64,000 bases of DNA. It comes from Chloroflexota bacterium (GTDB lineage: Bacteria > Chloroflexota > UBA11872). Location of the stretch: assembly GCA_026708035.1 (NCBI GenBank), contig JAPOVQ010000017.1, forward strand, positions 140,289-204,288, written 5' to 3'. Below, in pieces: positions 19,741-28,468 of this stretch (the stretch's first letter is position 1; each line of letters opens with the position of its first letter). A program made the position numbers and the translations under genes. Below the pieces are notes generated by a model, which was not told the DNA's origin, ran no database searches, and saw only the letters and a list, made by a program, of their open reading frames with translations.

Positions 19741-20649
19741 GTGAGTGGCGCGGCGCCCTCGGTGCTGCGCGTGGCCACGCGCGGGACGCCGTTGGCGCGC
19801 GCCCAAACCAGCCTGGTTGTCGCCGCGCTGCAGCGCGTCCATCCGCGGGTGCAGTGCGAGACGGTGGTCGTGCGCACGGCCGGCGATGCCGACACCGCGC
19901 GGCCCATCGCCGACCTTGGCGAGCGCGGCGTGTTCACCAAGGCGCTGCAGGACGCCCTGCTCGAAGGCCGGGCGGACGTTGCGGTGCATAGCTACAAGGA
20001 CCTGCCCACCGAGCCGGTGCCCGGGCTTACGATCGCCGCCGTGCCGACGCGCGGCGACCCGCGAGAAGCGCTGGTGGCCGGGTCCGCGCGCTCGCTGACC
20101 GACCTCGAGCCCGGCGGGACCCTCGGCACCGGCAGCCCCCGGAGGCGCGCGCAGGCGCTGCGCCAGCGTCCTGACTTGAACATCGTGCCCCTGCGCGGCA
20201 GCGTGGGAACGCGCGTGGCCGCTCAGCGGGAGGGACGCATTCACGCAACGATCATGGCCGTCGCCGGCTTGCAGCGCGCCGGGCTGGACGCGGCGATCTC
20301 CGTCGTGCTCGAGTCCCCGGACTTTCTGCCGGCCCCCGCCCAGGCCGCGTTGGCCGTGGAGGCGCGGACCGACCGTCCCGAAATCCTCGCGCTCGTTGCC
20401 GCGATAGACGACGCCGCGGCACGCGCCGCCACCACCGCCGAGCGCGCGTTCCTGCACGACCTTCAGGGCGGCTGCTCGTTGCCGGCGGCGGCCCTTGCCA
20501 CCGTGAATGGCGACGAATTGGTGCTCGATACCGCCGTCTACGTCGAGGATGGCTGGGCCGTGCGCACCCACCGGCGAGGTCCCGCCGCCGAGGCGGCCGC
20601 GCTGGGCCGCGAGGCAGCAGCCGAGACCGTGGCCCGAGGCGTGACGTGA
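19741..20649 (+). CDS. hemC: Hydroxymethylbilane synthase
   Basis: Condenses four porphobilinogens into hydroxymethylbilane. Motifs: RVATRGTPLARAQ at the N-terminus, HSYKDLPT with the catalytic Asp (87), GTGSPRRRAQ (129-138), LRGSVGTR, and the dipyrromethane-cofactor cysteine C245 in LQGGCSLP. The GTG start is 9 bp after sat, and the stop overlaps cobA (GTGA). Its position in a sulfate-assimilation operon points to siroheme supply. Confidence 0.93.
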   Translation: MSGAAPSVLRVATRGTPLARAQTSLVVAALQRVHPRVQCETVVVRTAGDADTARPIADLGERGVFTKALQDALLEGRADVAVHSYKDLPTEPVPGLTIAAVPTRGDPREALVAGSARSLTDLEPGGTLGTGSPRRRAQALRQRPDLNIVPLRGSVGTRVAAQREGRIHATIMAVAGLQRAGLDAAISVVLESPDFLPAPAQAALAVEARTDRPEILALVAAIDDAAARAATTAERAFLHDLQGGCSLPAAALATVNGDELVLDTAVYVEDGWAVRTHRRGPAAEAAALGREAAAETVARGVT

Positions 20650-21392
20650 CGGCGCAGCCCGGCACCGTGCACCTCGTGGGCGCCGGCCCCGGCGATCCAG
20701 GGCTCATCACCGTGCGCGGCCGGCGGATCCTCGAAAGCGCCGACGTGGTGGTGTTTGATCGCCTCGTGGCTCCGGAACTGCTCGAAACCGCCAGGCCGGA
20801 CGCGATGCGCGTATCCGCCGGCAAGGCTCCCGGAGGCCGCGGGCCGTCGCAGGCCCGGATTAATGCGCAGATCATCGAGCATGCAAGGGCCGGGCGGTCC
20901 GTCTGCCGGCTCAAGGGCGGCGATCCGTTCATATTTGGACGCGGCGCCGAGGAGATCGCGGACGTGGCGGCTGCTGGGATCCCCTGGGATGTCGTGCCGG
21001 GCGTGACCTCGGCCGTCGCCGCGCCCGCCGCCGCCGGCATTCCGCTGACCCATCGCGACTGGGCCTCGACCGCGACCCTCGTGACAGGGCATGAGGGCAA
21101 AGACAAGGACGGCGCCCCGGTCGACTGGGCCGCGGTCGCCGACGCCAGCGGCACAATCGTCATCCTCATGGGCGTCGCCACCCTGAAAAGCACCTGCGAG
21201 CAGCTCATCGCCGCCGGGCGCCCCTCGTCGGAGCCGGTGGCCGTCATCGAGCGGGCCACCTGGCCCGATCAGCGCATCACGCTCGGCACGTTGGCCGACA
21301 TTGCCGGCACGGCTGAGCGGATAGGCGTGTCTAACCCGGCGGTGGTCGTCGTGGGAGCCGTGGTTCGGGCGCTGCCAGGCGGCTCGGAATGA
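20646..21392 (+). CDS. cobA: Uroporphyrinogen-III C-methyltransferase
   Basis: SAM-dependent methylase that forms precorrin-2, the branch point to siroheme and cobalamin. Signature segments are HLVGAGPGDPGLIT at the N-terminus, LKGGDPFIFGRGAEE and VVPGVTSA. A stand-alone 248-residue SUMT without the CysG dehydrogenase/ferrochelatase domain, so precorrin-2 oxidation and iron insertion must be encoded elsewhere. Coupled to hemC and hemD by 4-bp overlaps. Confidence 0.93.
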   Translation: MTAQPGTVHLVGAGPGDPGLITVRGRRILESADVVVFDRLVAPELLETARPDAMRVSAGKAPGGRGPSQARINAQIIEHARAGRSVCRLKGGDPFIFGRGAEEIADVAAAGIPWDVVPGVTSAVAAPAAAGIPLTHRDWASTATLVTGHEGKDKDGAPVDWAAVADASGTIVILMGVATLKSTCEQLIAAGRPSSEPVAVIERATWPDQRITLGTLADIAGTAERIGVSNPAVVVVGAVVRALPGGSE

Positions 21393-22162
21393 GCCGGCAG
21401 CCACGCGTCGTGGTGACACGCCCGCAAGACGCCGCCGACGACCTGGTCCTCCGGCTCGAGGCGTTGGGCTTCGAGGTCGTGCACGTGCCCGCGATCGAAA
21501 TCGGGCCGCCGCGCAGCTACCAGGCGTTGGACCGCCTGGTGGCCGACCCCGCGCAGGCCGACTGGCTGCTCTTCACCAGCCGCAATGCCGTGCGCTACTT
21601 CGTGCAGCGCAGCCGGCGGCTGCGGCGACCCCGGGCCGTGCCCGACGGAGTTAAGGTCGGGGTGGTCGGTCCGGCGACGCGCGCCGCGTGCGCTCGGGCC
21701 GGCATCGACGTGGACCTGGAGTCGTCGGGACGCAGCGGCCACGATCTGGCCCAAGAGGTCATGGCATGCGCTGAACCCGCAGCCGCCGTCGTGGTCGTGC
21801 AAGCCGAGGACGGGCGGCCCGATGCGACCGAGTTGCTCACGATGGCTGGATTTCAGGCGCGGTCGATAGCGGCGTACCGCACCCGAAACGCCAGGGTGCC
21901 GGCGGCGGTGGCGGAGGCCATCAAGGACGGCGAGGTCGATGCGCTGGCCTTCGCCAGCCCATCGAGCGTCGTCAGCTTCGCCATCGCGCTCGGCGGCCTA
22001 GGCAAGGCGGCGGCGTCGGTTCGGATTGCGGTCATCGGGCAGACCACGGCGGATGCCTGCCGGCGCGCCGGACGCGCACCCGACGCCGTGGCACCGGAGT
22101 CCTCCGCGGCGGCGCTCGCCGATGCCGTCGCCGAAGTCGTGCAGACGGCGGGGGCCGCCTGA
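21389..22162 (+). CDS. hemD: Uroporphyrinogen-III synthase
   Basis: Closes hydroxymethylbilane into uroporphyrinogen III with inversion of ring D. The family is weakly conserved, but this protein has the N-terminal VVVTRPQDAADDL pattern, the LLFTSRNAVRYF segment, the DALAFASPSSVVSF motif and a terminal IGQTTADACRRAG. The length of 257 residues fits. It sits exactly where hemD is expected, between cobA and hemB, and shares 4 bp with cobA and 1 bp with hemB. Confidence 0.9.
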   Translation: MSRQPRVVVTRPQDAADDLVLRLEALGFEVVHVPAIEIGPPRSYQALDRLVADPAQADWLLFTSRNAVRYFVQRSRRLRRPRAVPDGVKVGVVGPATRAACARAGIDVDLESSGRSGHDLAQEVMACAEPAAAVVVVQAEDGRPDATELLTMAGFQARSIAAYRTRNARVPAAVAEAIKDGEVDALAFASPSSVVSFAIALGGLGKAAASVRIAVIGQTTADACRRAGRAPDAVAPESSAAALADAVAEVVQTAGAA

Positions 22163-23181
22163 TGGCTGCTGACGAGTCGCGACCTGAAGCCTGGACGCCG
22201 CCGGTCGTGCGCCCGCGCCGGCTGCGCGCCACCGCGTCTCTGCGCCGGATGCTCCGCGAGACGCGGCTCTCGGTCGACCAGTTCGTCTACCCGCTGTTCG
22301 TCGCCCCCGGCAGCGACATCGTCGAACCCATCGACGCCATGCCAGGGCAGTTCCTGCGCTCGGTCGATCGCGTCGTGGACGAGGCGCGCCGCGTCGCGGC
22401 GCTGGGAATCCCTGCCGTTCTGCTGTTCGGTCGCGCCGCCGCCAAAGACGCGCGGGGCAGTGAGTCATCATCGCCGAACGGCGCCGTGCAACGCGCCGTG
22501 GAGGCCATCAAGGCCGCGTCGCCGGAGCTGACGGTGATAACCGACGTGTGCCTCTGCGCCTATACCGACCACGGGCACTGCGGCATCGTCGACGGCGAGC
22601 AGATCGACAACGATCGGTCCGTGGCGCGCATCGTGGACACGGCGCTGTCGCACGCGGACGCGGGCGCGGACCTGGTGGCGCCGTCCGACATGATGGACGG
22701 CCGCGTGGCGGCCATCCGGGCGGCCCTCGACGCCGCCGGACACGCCGACGTGGGAATCCTGGCCTACGCGGCCAAGGCCGCCAGCGCCTTCTACGGACCG
22801 TTTCGCGAGGCGGCCGACTCGGCGCCCGCATTCGGCGACCGCCGCAGCTATCAGCTGGACCCCGCGAACGCGCGTGAGGCCCTGCGCGAGGTCGAGTTGG
22901 ACGTGGCCGAAGGCGCCGACATCGTCATGGTCAAGCCGGCGCTGGTGAACCTCGACATCGTGGCGCGCGTGCGCGACCGCGTCACGGTGCCGGTGGCCGC
23001 CTACTTCGTCAGCGGGGAGTACGCCGCCATCAAGGCCGCCGCCGCCCAGGGCTGGCTCGACGAACGCGCCGCGGCGCTCGAAGCCCTCACCGCCATCGTC
23101 CGGGCGGGCGCGCAGATCGTCGTGACCTACTTCGCGCCGGATGCGGCCCAATGGCTCCGCGACGAGGAGATGCGCGACTGA
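22162..23181 (+). CDS. hemB: Porphobilinogen synthase (ALA dehydratase)
   Basis: Condenses two 5-aminolevulinate molecules. Zinc-site cysteines C130, C132 and C140 lie in DVCLCAYTDHGHC, so it is the zinc-dependent class. The Schiff-base lysines are K205 (YAAKAAS) and K258 (MVKPA). Its ATG overlaps the hemD stop. No hemA or hemL gene is present here, so the ALA supply is elsewhere. Confidence 0.95.
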   Translation: MAADESRPEAWTPPVVRPRRLRATASLRRMLRETRLSVDQFVYPLFVAPGSDIVEPIDAMPGQFLRSVDRVVDEARRVAALGIPAVLLFGRAAAKDARGSESSSPNGAVQRAVEAIKAASPELTVITDVCLCAYTDHGHCGIVDGEQIDNDRSVARIVDTALSHADAGADLVAPSDMMDGRVAAIRAALDAAGHADVGILAYAAKAASAFYGPFREAADSAPAFGDRRSYQLDPANAREALREVELDVAEGADIVMVKPALVNLDIVARVRDRVTVPVAAYFVSGEYAAIKAAAAQGWLDERAAALEALTAIVRAGAQIVVTYFAPDAAQWLRDEEMRD

Positions 23182-24062
23182 CCGCAAGCGCCTGGCGGGG
23201 CATCGCCATGTCGGTGACCGCGGCCTTGCTCTTCATGTGGAGCGGCGCCGTTACCCGGCTCACCGTCCCGGCGTCGCCGGCCGTGGTGACGTTCGGTCGC
23301 CTGGCGGTCGCGGTGGCGGTGGTGCTCCTCATCACCATGGCGCTGCGCCGCCCGCTGCGGCCGGCGCTCAGTCTGCGCCACGCCGTGCTCGGGGTGACGC
23401 TGTATCTGCACTTCTACCTGTTCACCGTGGCCGCGCAGACCTCCACCGTCGCCCACGCGCTGTCCATCACCTATACGGCCCCCATATTCGTCGCCGCCGG
23501 CTCGGCGCTGCTGCTGCGCGAGCCGCCCTCGCGAATCCAGCTGGCCGGCGTTGCCGCCGCCATTGTGGGGATCGGCATCCTCGCCGGCTTCGATCCGGGC
23601 GAGCCCGGCGTCTCGCTGCTCGGCGACCTGGCGGCGCTGGGATCGGCCGTCACCTTGGCGGCCTACGTCCTCGCGGGACGCTGGCTGCGCCGCGCGAATC
23701 CGCTGGAGACCTACGTTTCCGGCGTCTACGGCTGGGCGGCCCTCGCGGCCCTCCCCGGCGCCGCGGTCACCCTTGACGTCGTTGCCCTCGGGGATGCGTG
23801 GCTGTGGATCGCGCTGCTCGGCATCGGGCCGCTGGCGGTTGGCCACACCCTCATCAACGCCGCCTTGCGCCGGCTGCCCGCCACCGTGCCCAACGTCATC
23901 GCGGCGCAGGAAGTGCCCGCGGGAGTCCTCATTGGCATTTGGTTGGTGCAGGAAGTGCCGGGGCCGACGACGCTCATCGGCGGCCTCGTCGCCCTTGGCG
24001 GCGTCATCGCGGTGATTGCCGGCACGCCGGATAGCCGCGGCCGCTCAGCCTCGCCGGCCTAA
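23151..24062 (+). CDS. EamA/DMT-family transporter
   Basis: Ten-helix drug/metabolite transporter with two EamA repeats (about residues 18-145 and 160-295). The frame starts at ATG 23151, 31 bp inside hemB; the ATG at 23208, just before the first helix, is also possible. Last gene of the sulfur/tetrapyrrole operon, which might suggest export of an amino acid or intermediate, but the family is too broad to name a substrate. Converges on the histidine kinase with a 4-bp overlap of stop regions. Confidence 0.85.
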   Translation: MAPRRGDARLTASAWRGIAMSVTAALLFMWSGAVTRLTVPASPAVVTFGRLAVAVAVVLLITMALRRPLRPALSLRHAVLGVTLYLHFYLFTVAAQTSTVAHALSITYTAPIFVAAGSALLLREPPSRIQLAGVAAAIVGIGILAGFDPGEPGVSLLGDLAALGSAVTLAAYVLAGRWLRRANPLETYVSGVYGWAALAALPGAAVTLDVVALGDAWLWIALLGIGPLAVGHTLINAALRRLPATVPNVIAAQEVPAGVLIGIWLVQEVPGPTTLIGGLVALGGVIAVIAGTPDSRGRSASPA

Positions 24063-26095
24063 GGCGCGAACCTCAGCGTCGCCTCCGCCCCGGGTCCGTC
24101 GTCGCGCGGCGCGATGGCCACCGCGCCTTCCAGGTTGCGCTCCGACAGATTGCGCACGATGGACAGGCCCAGACCGAGATCGGATTCGAGATCGAAGCCC
24201 GGCGGCAATCCGCGGCCGTTATCGGCCACCGTCACGATCAGGGTCGGGCCGTCGACCTCCGCCGTCACGTGAATCTGTCCGGACGGACGCCCTTCCAATC
24301 CGTGCTGGAGGGCGTTCCACAACAGCTCGTTGACGACGAGGGCGAAGACCGAGGCCTTATCCGAGGTGATCTGCGCAGCCTCGGCCTCGACCTGGATCTC
24401 CACCGACCGGCCGCTCACCGCCAGGTCGGCGCGCATCAGCGTCACCATGGCCTCGATGATCTCGCCCACCGACGCCAGCCCGATGTTCTGGCGGGACAGC
24501 AGGTCGTGCACCTGCGCCATGCCCGCGATGCGGCCGGCGCTGAGCTTGAGCAGCTCGGCCGCCTCGTCCGTCTGCGCGCGCCGCGCCTGCATCTCCAGGA
24601 GCGACTTGATGGTCTGCATGTTGTTCTTCACGCGATGGTGCAGCTCTTGCAGCAGCAGCGACTGGCTCTCAAGGCTGCTGCGCGCCTCCTCGAACAGGCG
24701 CGCGTTTTCCATGGCGATCGCCGCGTGATTGCCGAAGGTAAACGCCAGGTCCACCTGCTCCTGGCTGATCTCGCCGGGCTGCAGGCTGTAGAGGCTCACC
24801 GCCCCCAGCACGTCGTCGCCGGTGATGAGCGGCACCGAGAACATGGCGCGGTAGCCCTCCCGGCGCACGAGGTCGGGCGGCGCCTGCAGCAGGTCGCTGT
24901 TCATCGAGTCGGGCACCACCACCGGCGCGCGCGTCTGCACCGCGCGGCCCACCGCGCCCTCGCCCAGCGCCAGCCGGTGCTGCGCGTACTCCCGCCCGAG
25001 ATTGAACGACGTGATGATGCGGAGCTCGTCGTCCGTCACGCGCCAGATGGCCGCCTTCTCCATCCCCGTCAGCTCGGCGGCCTGACGGGCAATCTGGGCC
25101 AGTACTGACTGAAGCTCCAGGTTGGACGCCAGCGTGCGCGCGAGGTTTTGCACCGACGTGAGCTGCTCGACCTTGCCGTGCAGCGCGTCGTCGGTTTCGC
25201 CGTGCAGGCGCGCGTTCTCCACCGCGATGGCGATGTGGCCGGCGGTGATCTCGGCAAACCGGATCTCTTCCCGGGCGAAATCGCGAAACTCGGTCGACGT
25301 CACGTTGAGCACGCCAATCAGCCGGTTGACGGTGAACAACACGATGGGCACCGCCAGAAAGCTGCGCAGCCGCTCTTCGCCCAATCCGGGCACGTATTTG
25401 AAGCGCGGGTCCGACCACACGTCGCGCACCGGCACCGGACGGCCAATCTTGGCGGCCTCGCCGACGATGCCCTCGCCGATGCTCAGCGTGAGCTGACCCA
25501 CCGCCTCGGGGTTGAAGGAGCGCGTGCCCCGCAGGATCAGGCGATCGATGGCCGGGTCGTAGAGATAAATCGTGACCTCGGGCGCATCCAGCACTTCGCC
25601 CACCGACTCGACCGTGAGCCGGAGTACCTCTTCCAGCTCCAGCGACGAGTTAATGGCCGCGTTGATGCGGTCCAGTCCCTCGATGGTCTCGGTGAGTTGC
25701 CGCTCGCGCTTGGTGGGGCTTGAAGTGAGCGCCACCACGGAGCTGTGCCCCTGGAGCAGGGCTTCGACGACCAGCGCCTGCAACTCCTCCAGGCGCTCGG
25801 CGGCGTGCAGCCGCTGCGACGCGTCCAGACGGGCCAGGTAGTCGGTCGCGGCGTGCCCCAGCCGTCGAATCGCCGTCGAGGCCAGCACCGCCGCCGAGCC
25901 TTCATGACTGGCGGCTTCCGCGCCGGCGGCGTTCAGGTGCTGGCGGAATTCCAGGGAGACGCCCAGGTGCAGCGCCAGGCGCGCCAGTTCGTGGGGCGGC
26001 GCGGTGACGCGTCCGCCTTCGCGGTCGGCGAGCCACAGGGCCAAGCTCTTGGCGTCAACCATGTCGGCGCCATTATCGGTGGACGGCGGCCTCAT
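24059..26095 (-). CDS. Soluble sensor histidine kinase, GAF-GAF-HisKA_2-HATPase
   Basis: Cytoplasmic two-component kinase without membrane helices. A variable N-terminal helical region precedes two GAF sensor domains (about residues 165-310 and 330-475). The phosphoacceptor motif LHHRVKNNM is of HisKA_2/HWE-like type, and the ATPase N and G1 boxes are NELLWNALQHG and DNGRGLPPG. The start is uncertain: ATG 26095 is used and 26062 is equally possible. The frame stays open upstream into ftsZ, but that part lacks coding character. No response regulator adjoins it. It lies 31 bp downstream of ftsZ on the same strand. Confidence 0.85.
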   Translation of the reverse strand: MRPPSTDNGADMVDAKSLALWLADREGGRVTAPPHELARLALHLGVSLEFRQHLNAAGAEAASHEGSAAVLASTAIRRLGHAATDYLARLDASQRLHAAERLEELQALVVEALLQGHSSVVALTSSPTKRERQLTETIEGLDRINAAINSSLELEEVLRLTVESVGEVLDAPEVTIYLYDPAIDRLILRGTRSFNPEAVGQLTLSIGEGIVGEAAKIGRPVPVRDVWSDPRFKYVPGLGEERLRSFLAVPIVLFTVNRLIGVLNVTSTEFRDFAREEIRFAEITAGHIAIAVENARLHGETDDALHGKVEQLTSVQNLARTLASNLELQSVLAQIARQAAELTGMEKAAIWRVTDDELRIITSFNLGREYAQHRLALGEGAVGRAVQTRAPVVVPDSMNSDLLQAPPDLVRREGYRAMFSVPLITGDDVLGAVSLYSLQPGEISQEQVDLAFTFGNHAAIAMENARLFEEARSSLESQSLLLQELHHRVKNNMQTIKSLLEMQARRAQTDEAAELLKLSAGRIAGMAQVHDLLSRQNIGLASVGEIIEAMVTLMRADLAVSGRSVEIQVEAEAAQITSDKASVFALVVNELLWNALQHGLEGRPSGQIHVTAEVDGPTLIVTVADNGRGLPPGFDLESDLGLGLSIVRNLSERNLEGAVAIAPRDDGPGAEATLRFAP

Positions 26096-26126
26096 GTGGT
26101 CGGTTGGGCCGAAGGCGCCCGGTTCG

Positions 26127-27263
26127 TCAGCGGCCGGCGGCGCCGGTTTCGTCGCGATTGGCTGGCGTGGGAACCATCGTAAAGGGAGATCTGGCGGTCG
26201 CGGTTCGCGATGTCCGGCGGCGGGCGCGACGACCCGGCGTCGACGTTTGCGCGGCTGACGCCGGCCGGCATCCCGTGGCAATCAGTGTGATGCGCACGCC
26301 CTGGGACAGGCGCGGATCGATCACCGAGCCGAAGATGATGTTGGCGTCGTCGGCCACCACGTCGGCCACCGCCTGCGCGGCCGTATTCAACTCGACTAGC
26401 GTGACGTCTTCCGAGGCGGTGACGTTGAGCAGCACGCCCCGCGCGTCCTCGATGCTGGTTTCGAGCAGCGGGCTGTGCATGGCTTCGTTGACGGCCGTGA
26501 CTGCCCGGTCCTCGCCGGAAGCTTCGCCCACCCCCATCAGCGCGGGGCCGGCGTTGGACATGACCGCGCGCACGTCCGCGAAGTCCACGTTGACGATTCC
26601 GGTCGTGAGGATGAGGTCGGTGATGCCCTGCACGCCGCGCTGCAGCATCTCGTCGGCGAGCACGAAGGCGTCGCCAATGCCCATGCGCGGATCGGACATC
26701 TTCAACAGCCGGTCGTTGTGGACCACGATGAGCGCGTCCACCTGCTCGCCAAGCGCCTGAATCCCGTCCGCGGCGATCTGGCCGCGGCGCGTGCCCTCGA
26801 AGGTGAACGGGCTCGTCACCACGCCAACCGTCAGCGCGCCCTGCTCCGAGGCGATCTCGGCGATTGCCGGCGCGGCGCCGGTGCCCGTGCCGCCGCCCAT
26901 CCCTGCCGCAATGAACACCATGTCGGCGCCTTCCGTGGCCTCGGCCAGGGCGCCGGCGCTCTCGCTGGCCGCCTTCGCGCCGCGCCGCGGGTCGCCGCCC
27001 GCGCCGAGCTGCCCGGTGGTGTGCGTTCCGATCTGCACGATCTCGGAGGCGCGCGAGCCGCGCAGCGCCTGGGCGTCGGTATTCACGGCCACGAACTCCA
27101 CGCCGTTGAGCCCGGCGTCGATCATGCGGTCCACCGCGTTCACCCCGGCGCCGCCCACGCCGATCACCCGAATCTGAGTGAAGCCCGTCGCCCGCCCCGG
27201 CAGCGGGGCGTCGCGCGACAGGATGCGCGGCACCAGCCCCGGCGGCCGGTTGTTGGCGTCCAT
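26127..27263 (-). CDS. ftsZ: Cell division GTPase FtsZ
   Basis: Tubulin homologue that polymerises into the division ring. Motifs: VIGVGGAGVNAV (33-44), the tubulin signature GGGTGTGA (123-130) and the T7 loop NVDFADVR (225-232). The ATG at 27263 is preferred over longer upstream readings that run into parA. The C-terminal 45 residues are Arg/Thr/Pro-rich and lack a recognisable terminal peptide such as the (D/E)IPxFLR core, so contacts with FtsA/SepF-type partners may differ or the end may be misread. Flanked by parA and a histidine kinase rather than the dcw cluster. Confidence 0.93.
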   Translation of the reverse strand: MDANNRPPGLVPRILSRDAPLPGRATGFTQIRVIGVGGAGVNAVDRMIDAGLNGVEFVAVNTDAQALRGSRASEIVQIGTHTTGQLGAGGDPRRGAKAASESAGALAEATEGADMVFIAAGMGGGTGTGAAPAIAEIASEQGALTVGVVTSPFTFEGTRRGQIAADGIQALGEQVDALIVVHNDRLLKMSDPRMGIGDAFVLADEMLQRGVQGITDLILTTGIVNVDFADVRAVMSNAGPALMGVGEASGEDRAVTAVNEAMHSPLLETSIEDARGVLLNVTASEDVTLVELNTAAQAVADVVADDANIIFGSVIDPRLSQGVRITLIATGCRPASAAQTSTPGRRARRRTSRTATARSPFTMVPTPANRDETGAAGR

Positions 27264-27291
27264 GCGCGCGGGGTCGAAGCCGCCGCGGTCG

Positions 27292-28068
27292 CTAGGCGGC
27301 ACGCGTGAGCACCTCCTCGGCCAGGGCCTCGTAGGCGTTGACCGCCCGGCGCACCCCGCGGCCACGCGCTCCGGGCGCAAAAATCGACAGCCCGGAGCTC
27401 GACGCTTCCAGGATCTTGCTATTCGTTGGAATCTTCGAGGCGAACATCTCCGCCTCCCACTGCTCCTGCAGATATCCGGCCACGTGCTTTTCCTCGCGCA
27501 GGCGTCGGTCGAACTTGTTGAGCACGATGCCAAGCACGCGCAGGTTCGGATTCACGATGGTCACCTCTTCGATGCTCTCCGTGAGCATCTGCAGGCCGCG
27601 CAGAGAGAAGAAGCGCGCCTCCGTGGGAATGATGACCCACTGCGCGGCGACCAGCGCGTTGAGCGTCAGCACGCCCAGCGACGGCGGCGTGTCGACGAGC
27701 ACGAAATCGTAGTCGTTGTCGATGCGCATCACGTGCTCGCGCAGGCGCATCTCGCGACCCAGCTTGGTCTGAAGTTCGCTCTCCACCGCCGCCAGCTCCG
27801 GCGTGCCCGGCACAAGGTCGATGGCGATGTCCGTGGAGTCCTGCACGCGATAGCGCGGCAGCTCGGCGTCGCGGTGCAGCAGGGAATCCGCCAGCGAGGG
27901 CGACACGGCCTTGTCGAGGCCGAACGAAGACGTGAGGTTGCTCTGCGGGTCCGTGTCGATGACCAACACGCGCAGATCGTGGCGGGCCAACGTGACGGCA
28001 AGGTTGGCGGTGGTCGTGGTCTTGCCGACGCCGCCCTTCTGATTGGCAACGGCGATGGTGACAGCCAT
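27292..28068 (-). CDS. parA: ParA/MinD-superfamily ATPase
   Basis: Deviant Walker A ATPase of the Soj/ParA class. QKGGVGKTTT is near residue 10, DTDPQSNLT near 40, and the Walker B VDTPPS lies mid-protein. ATG 28068 is the start, since conserved AVTIAVANQ follows. No parB or parS is visible nearby. It lies 28 bp upstream of ftsZ on the same strand, so it may position the Z ring (MipZ/PomZ-like) or act in chromosome segregation. Confidence 0.9.
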   Translation of the reverse strand: MAVTIAVANQKGGVGKTTTTANLAVTLARHDLRVLVIDTDPQSNLTSSFGLDKAVSPSLADSLLHRDAELPRYRVQDSTDIAIDLVPGTPELAAVESELQTKLGREMRLREHVMRIDNDYDFVLVDTPPSLGVLTLNALVAAQWVIIPTEARFFSLRGLQMLTESIEEVTIVNPNLRVLGIVLNKFDRRLREEKHVAGYLQEQWEAEMFASKIPTNSKILEASSSGLSIFAPGARGRGVRRAVNAYEALAEEVLTRAA

Positions 28069-28125
28069 AGGCGTCTCCGAGCGCTGCCGCCCACGGGCCC
28101 CCACGGCAGACAAACGCCCGGAGCG

Positions 28126-28154
28126 ATGGTAGGCGTCGCCCGCAATTGAGTCAA
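28126..28154 (-). promoter_or_regulatory. Sigma70-type promoter for parA-ftsZ
   Basis: On the minus strand, TTGACT (28154-28149), 17 bp, TACCAT (28131-28126). Transcription would start near 28119, about 50 bp upstream of parA. The -35 has five of six consensus bases and the spacing is optimal. Confidence 0.6.
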
Positions 28155-28231
28155 CATAATTGTCGCCGGGGGTTCCGGCTCACAGGAAGTTCGTCATTCC
28201 GTGAACGTCCGCCATTCCCGCGTAGCGAGAC

Positions 28232-28329
28232 CTTTGCGCAACCCCTCCGTCATTCCGGCGAAAGCCGGAATCCAGGGACCGCTCAACCTGTTAGCGCACG
28301 AGTAGGGGCGGTTCGCGAACCGCCCCCAC
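28232..28329. repeat. Intergenic repeats upstream of the sigma factor
   Basis: A 44-bp element (28232-28275) containing CATTCCGGCGAAAGCCGGAA recurs with one mismatch at 57622-57665. A palindrome GGGGCGGTTCGCGAACCGCC follows (28302-28329), related to 9330 and 57701. The gap from 28155 to 28468 holds no gene; apart from these repeats nothing is recognised in it. Confidence 0.8.
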
Positions 28330-28468
28330 CTCTATTTGCAATGGTCTCCGGCGGCGGGAATCGGCAATCCAGCCTCGGATTTCGCCGTCGCCGCTGGGAA
28401 CGATTGCCCTCCAAACGGCGTACTTGTCTATGCAATACCCCGCCAAGCGCGGGCCATGAGGGCGGCTT

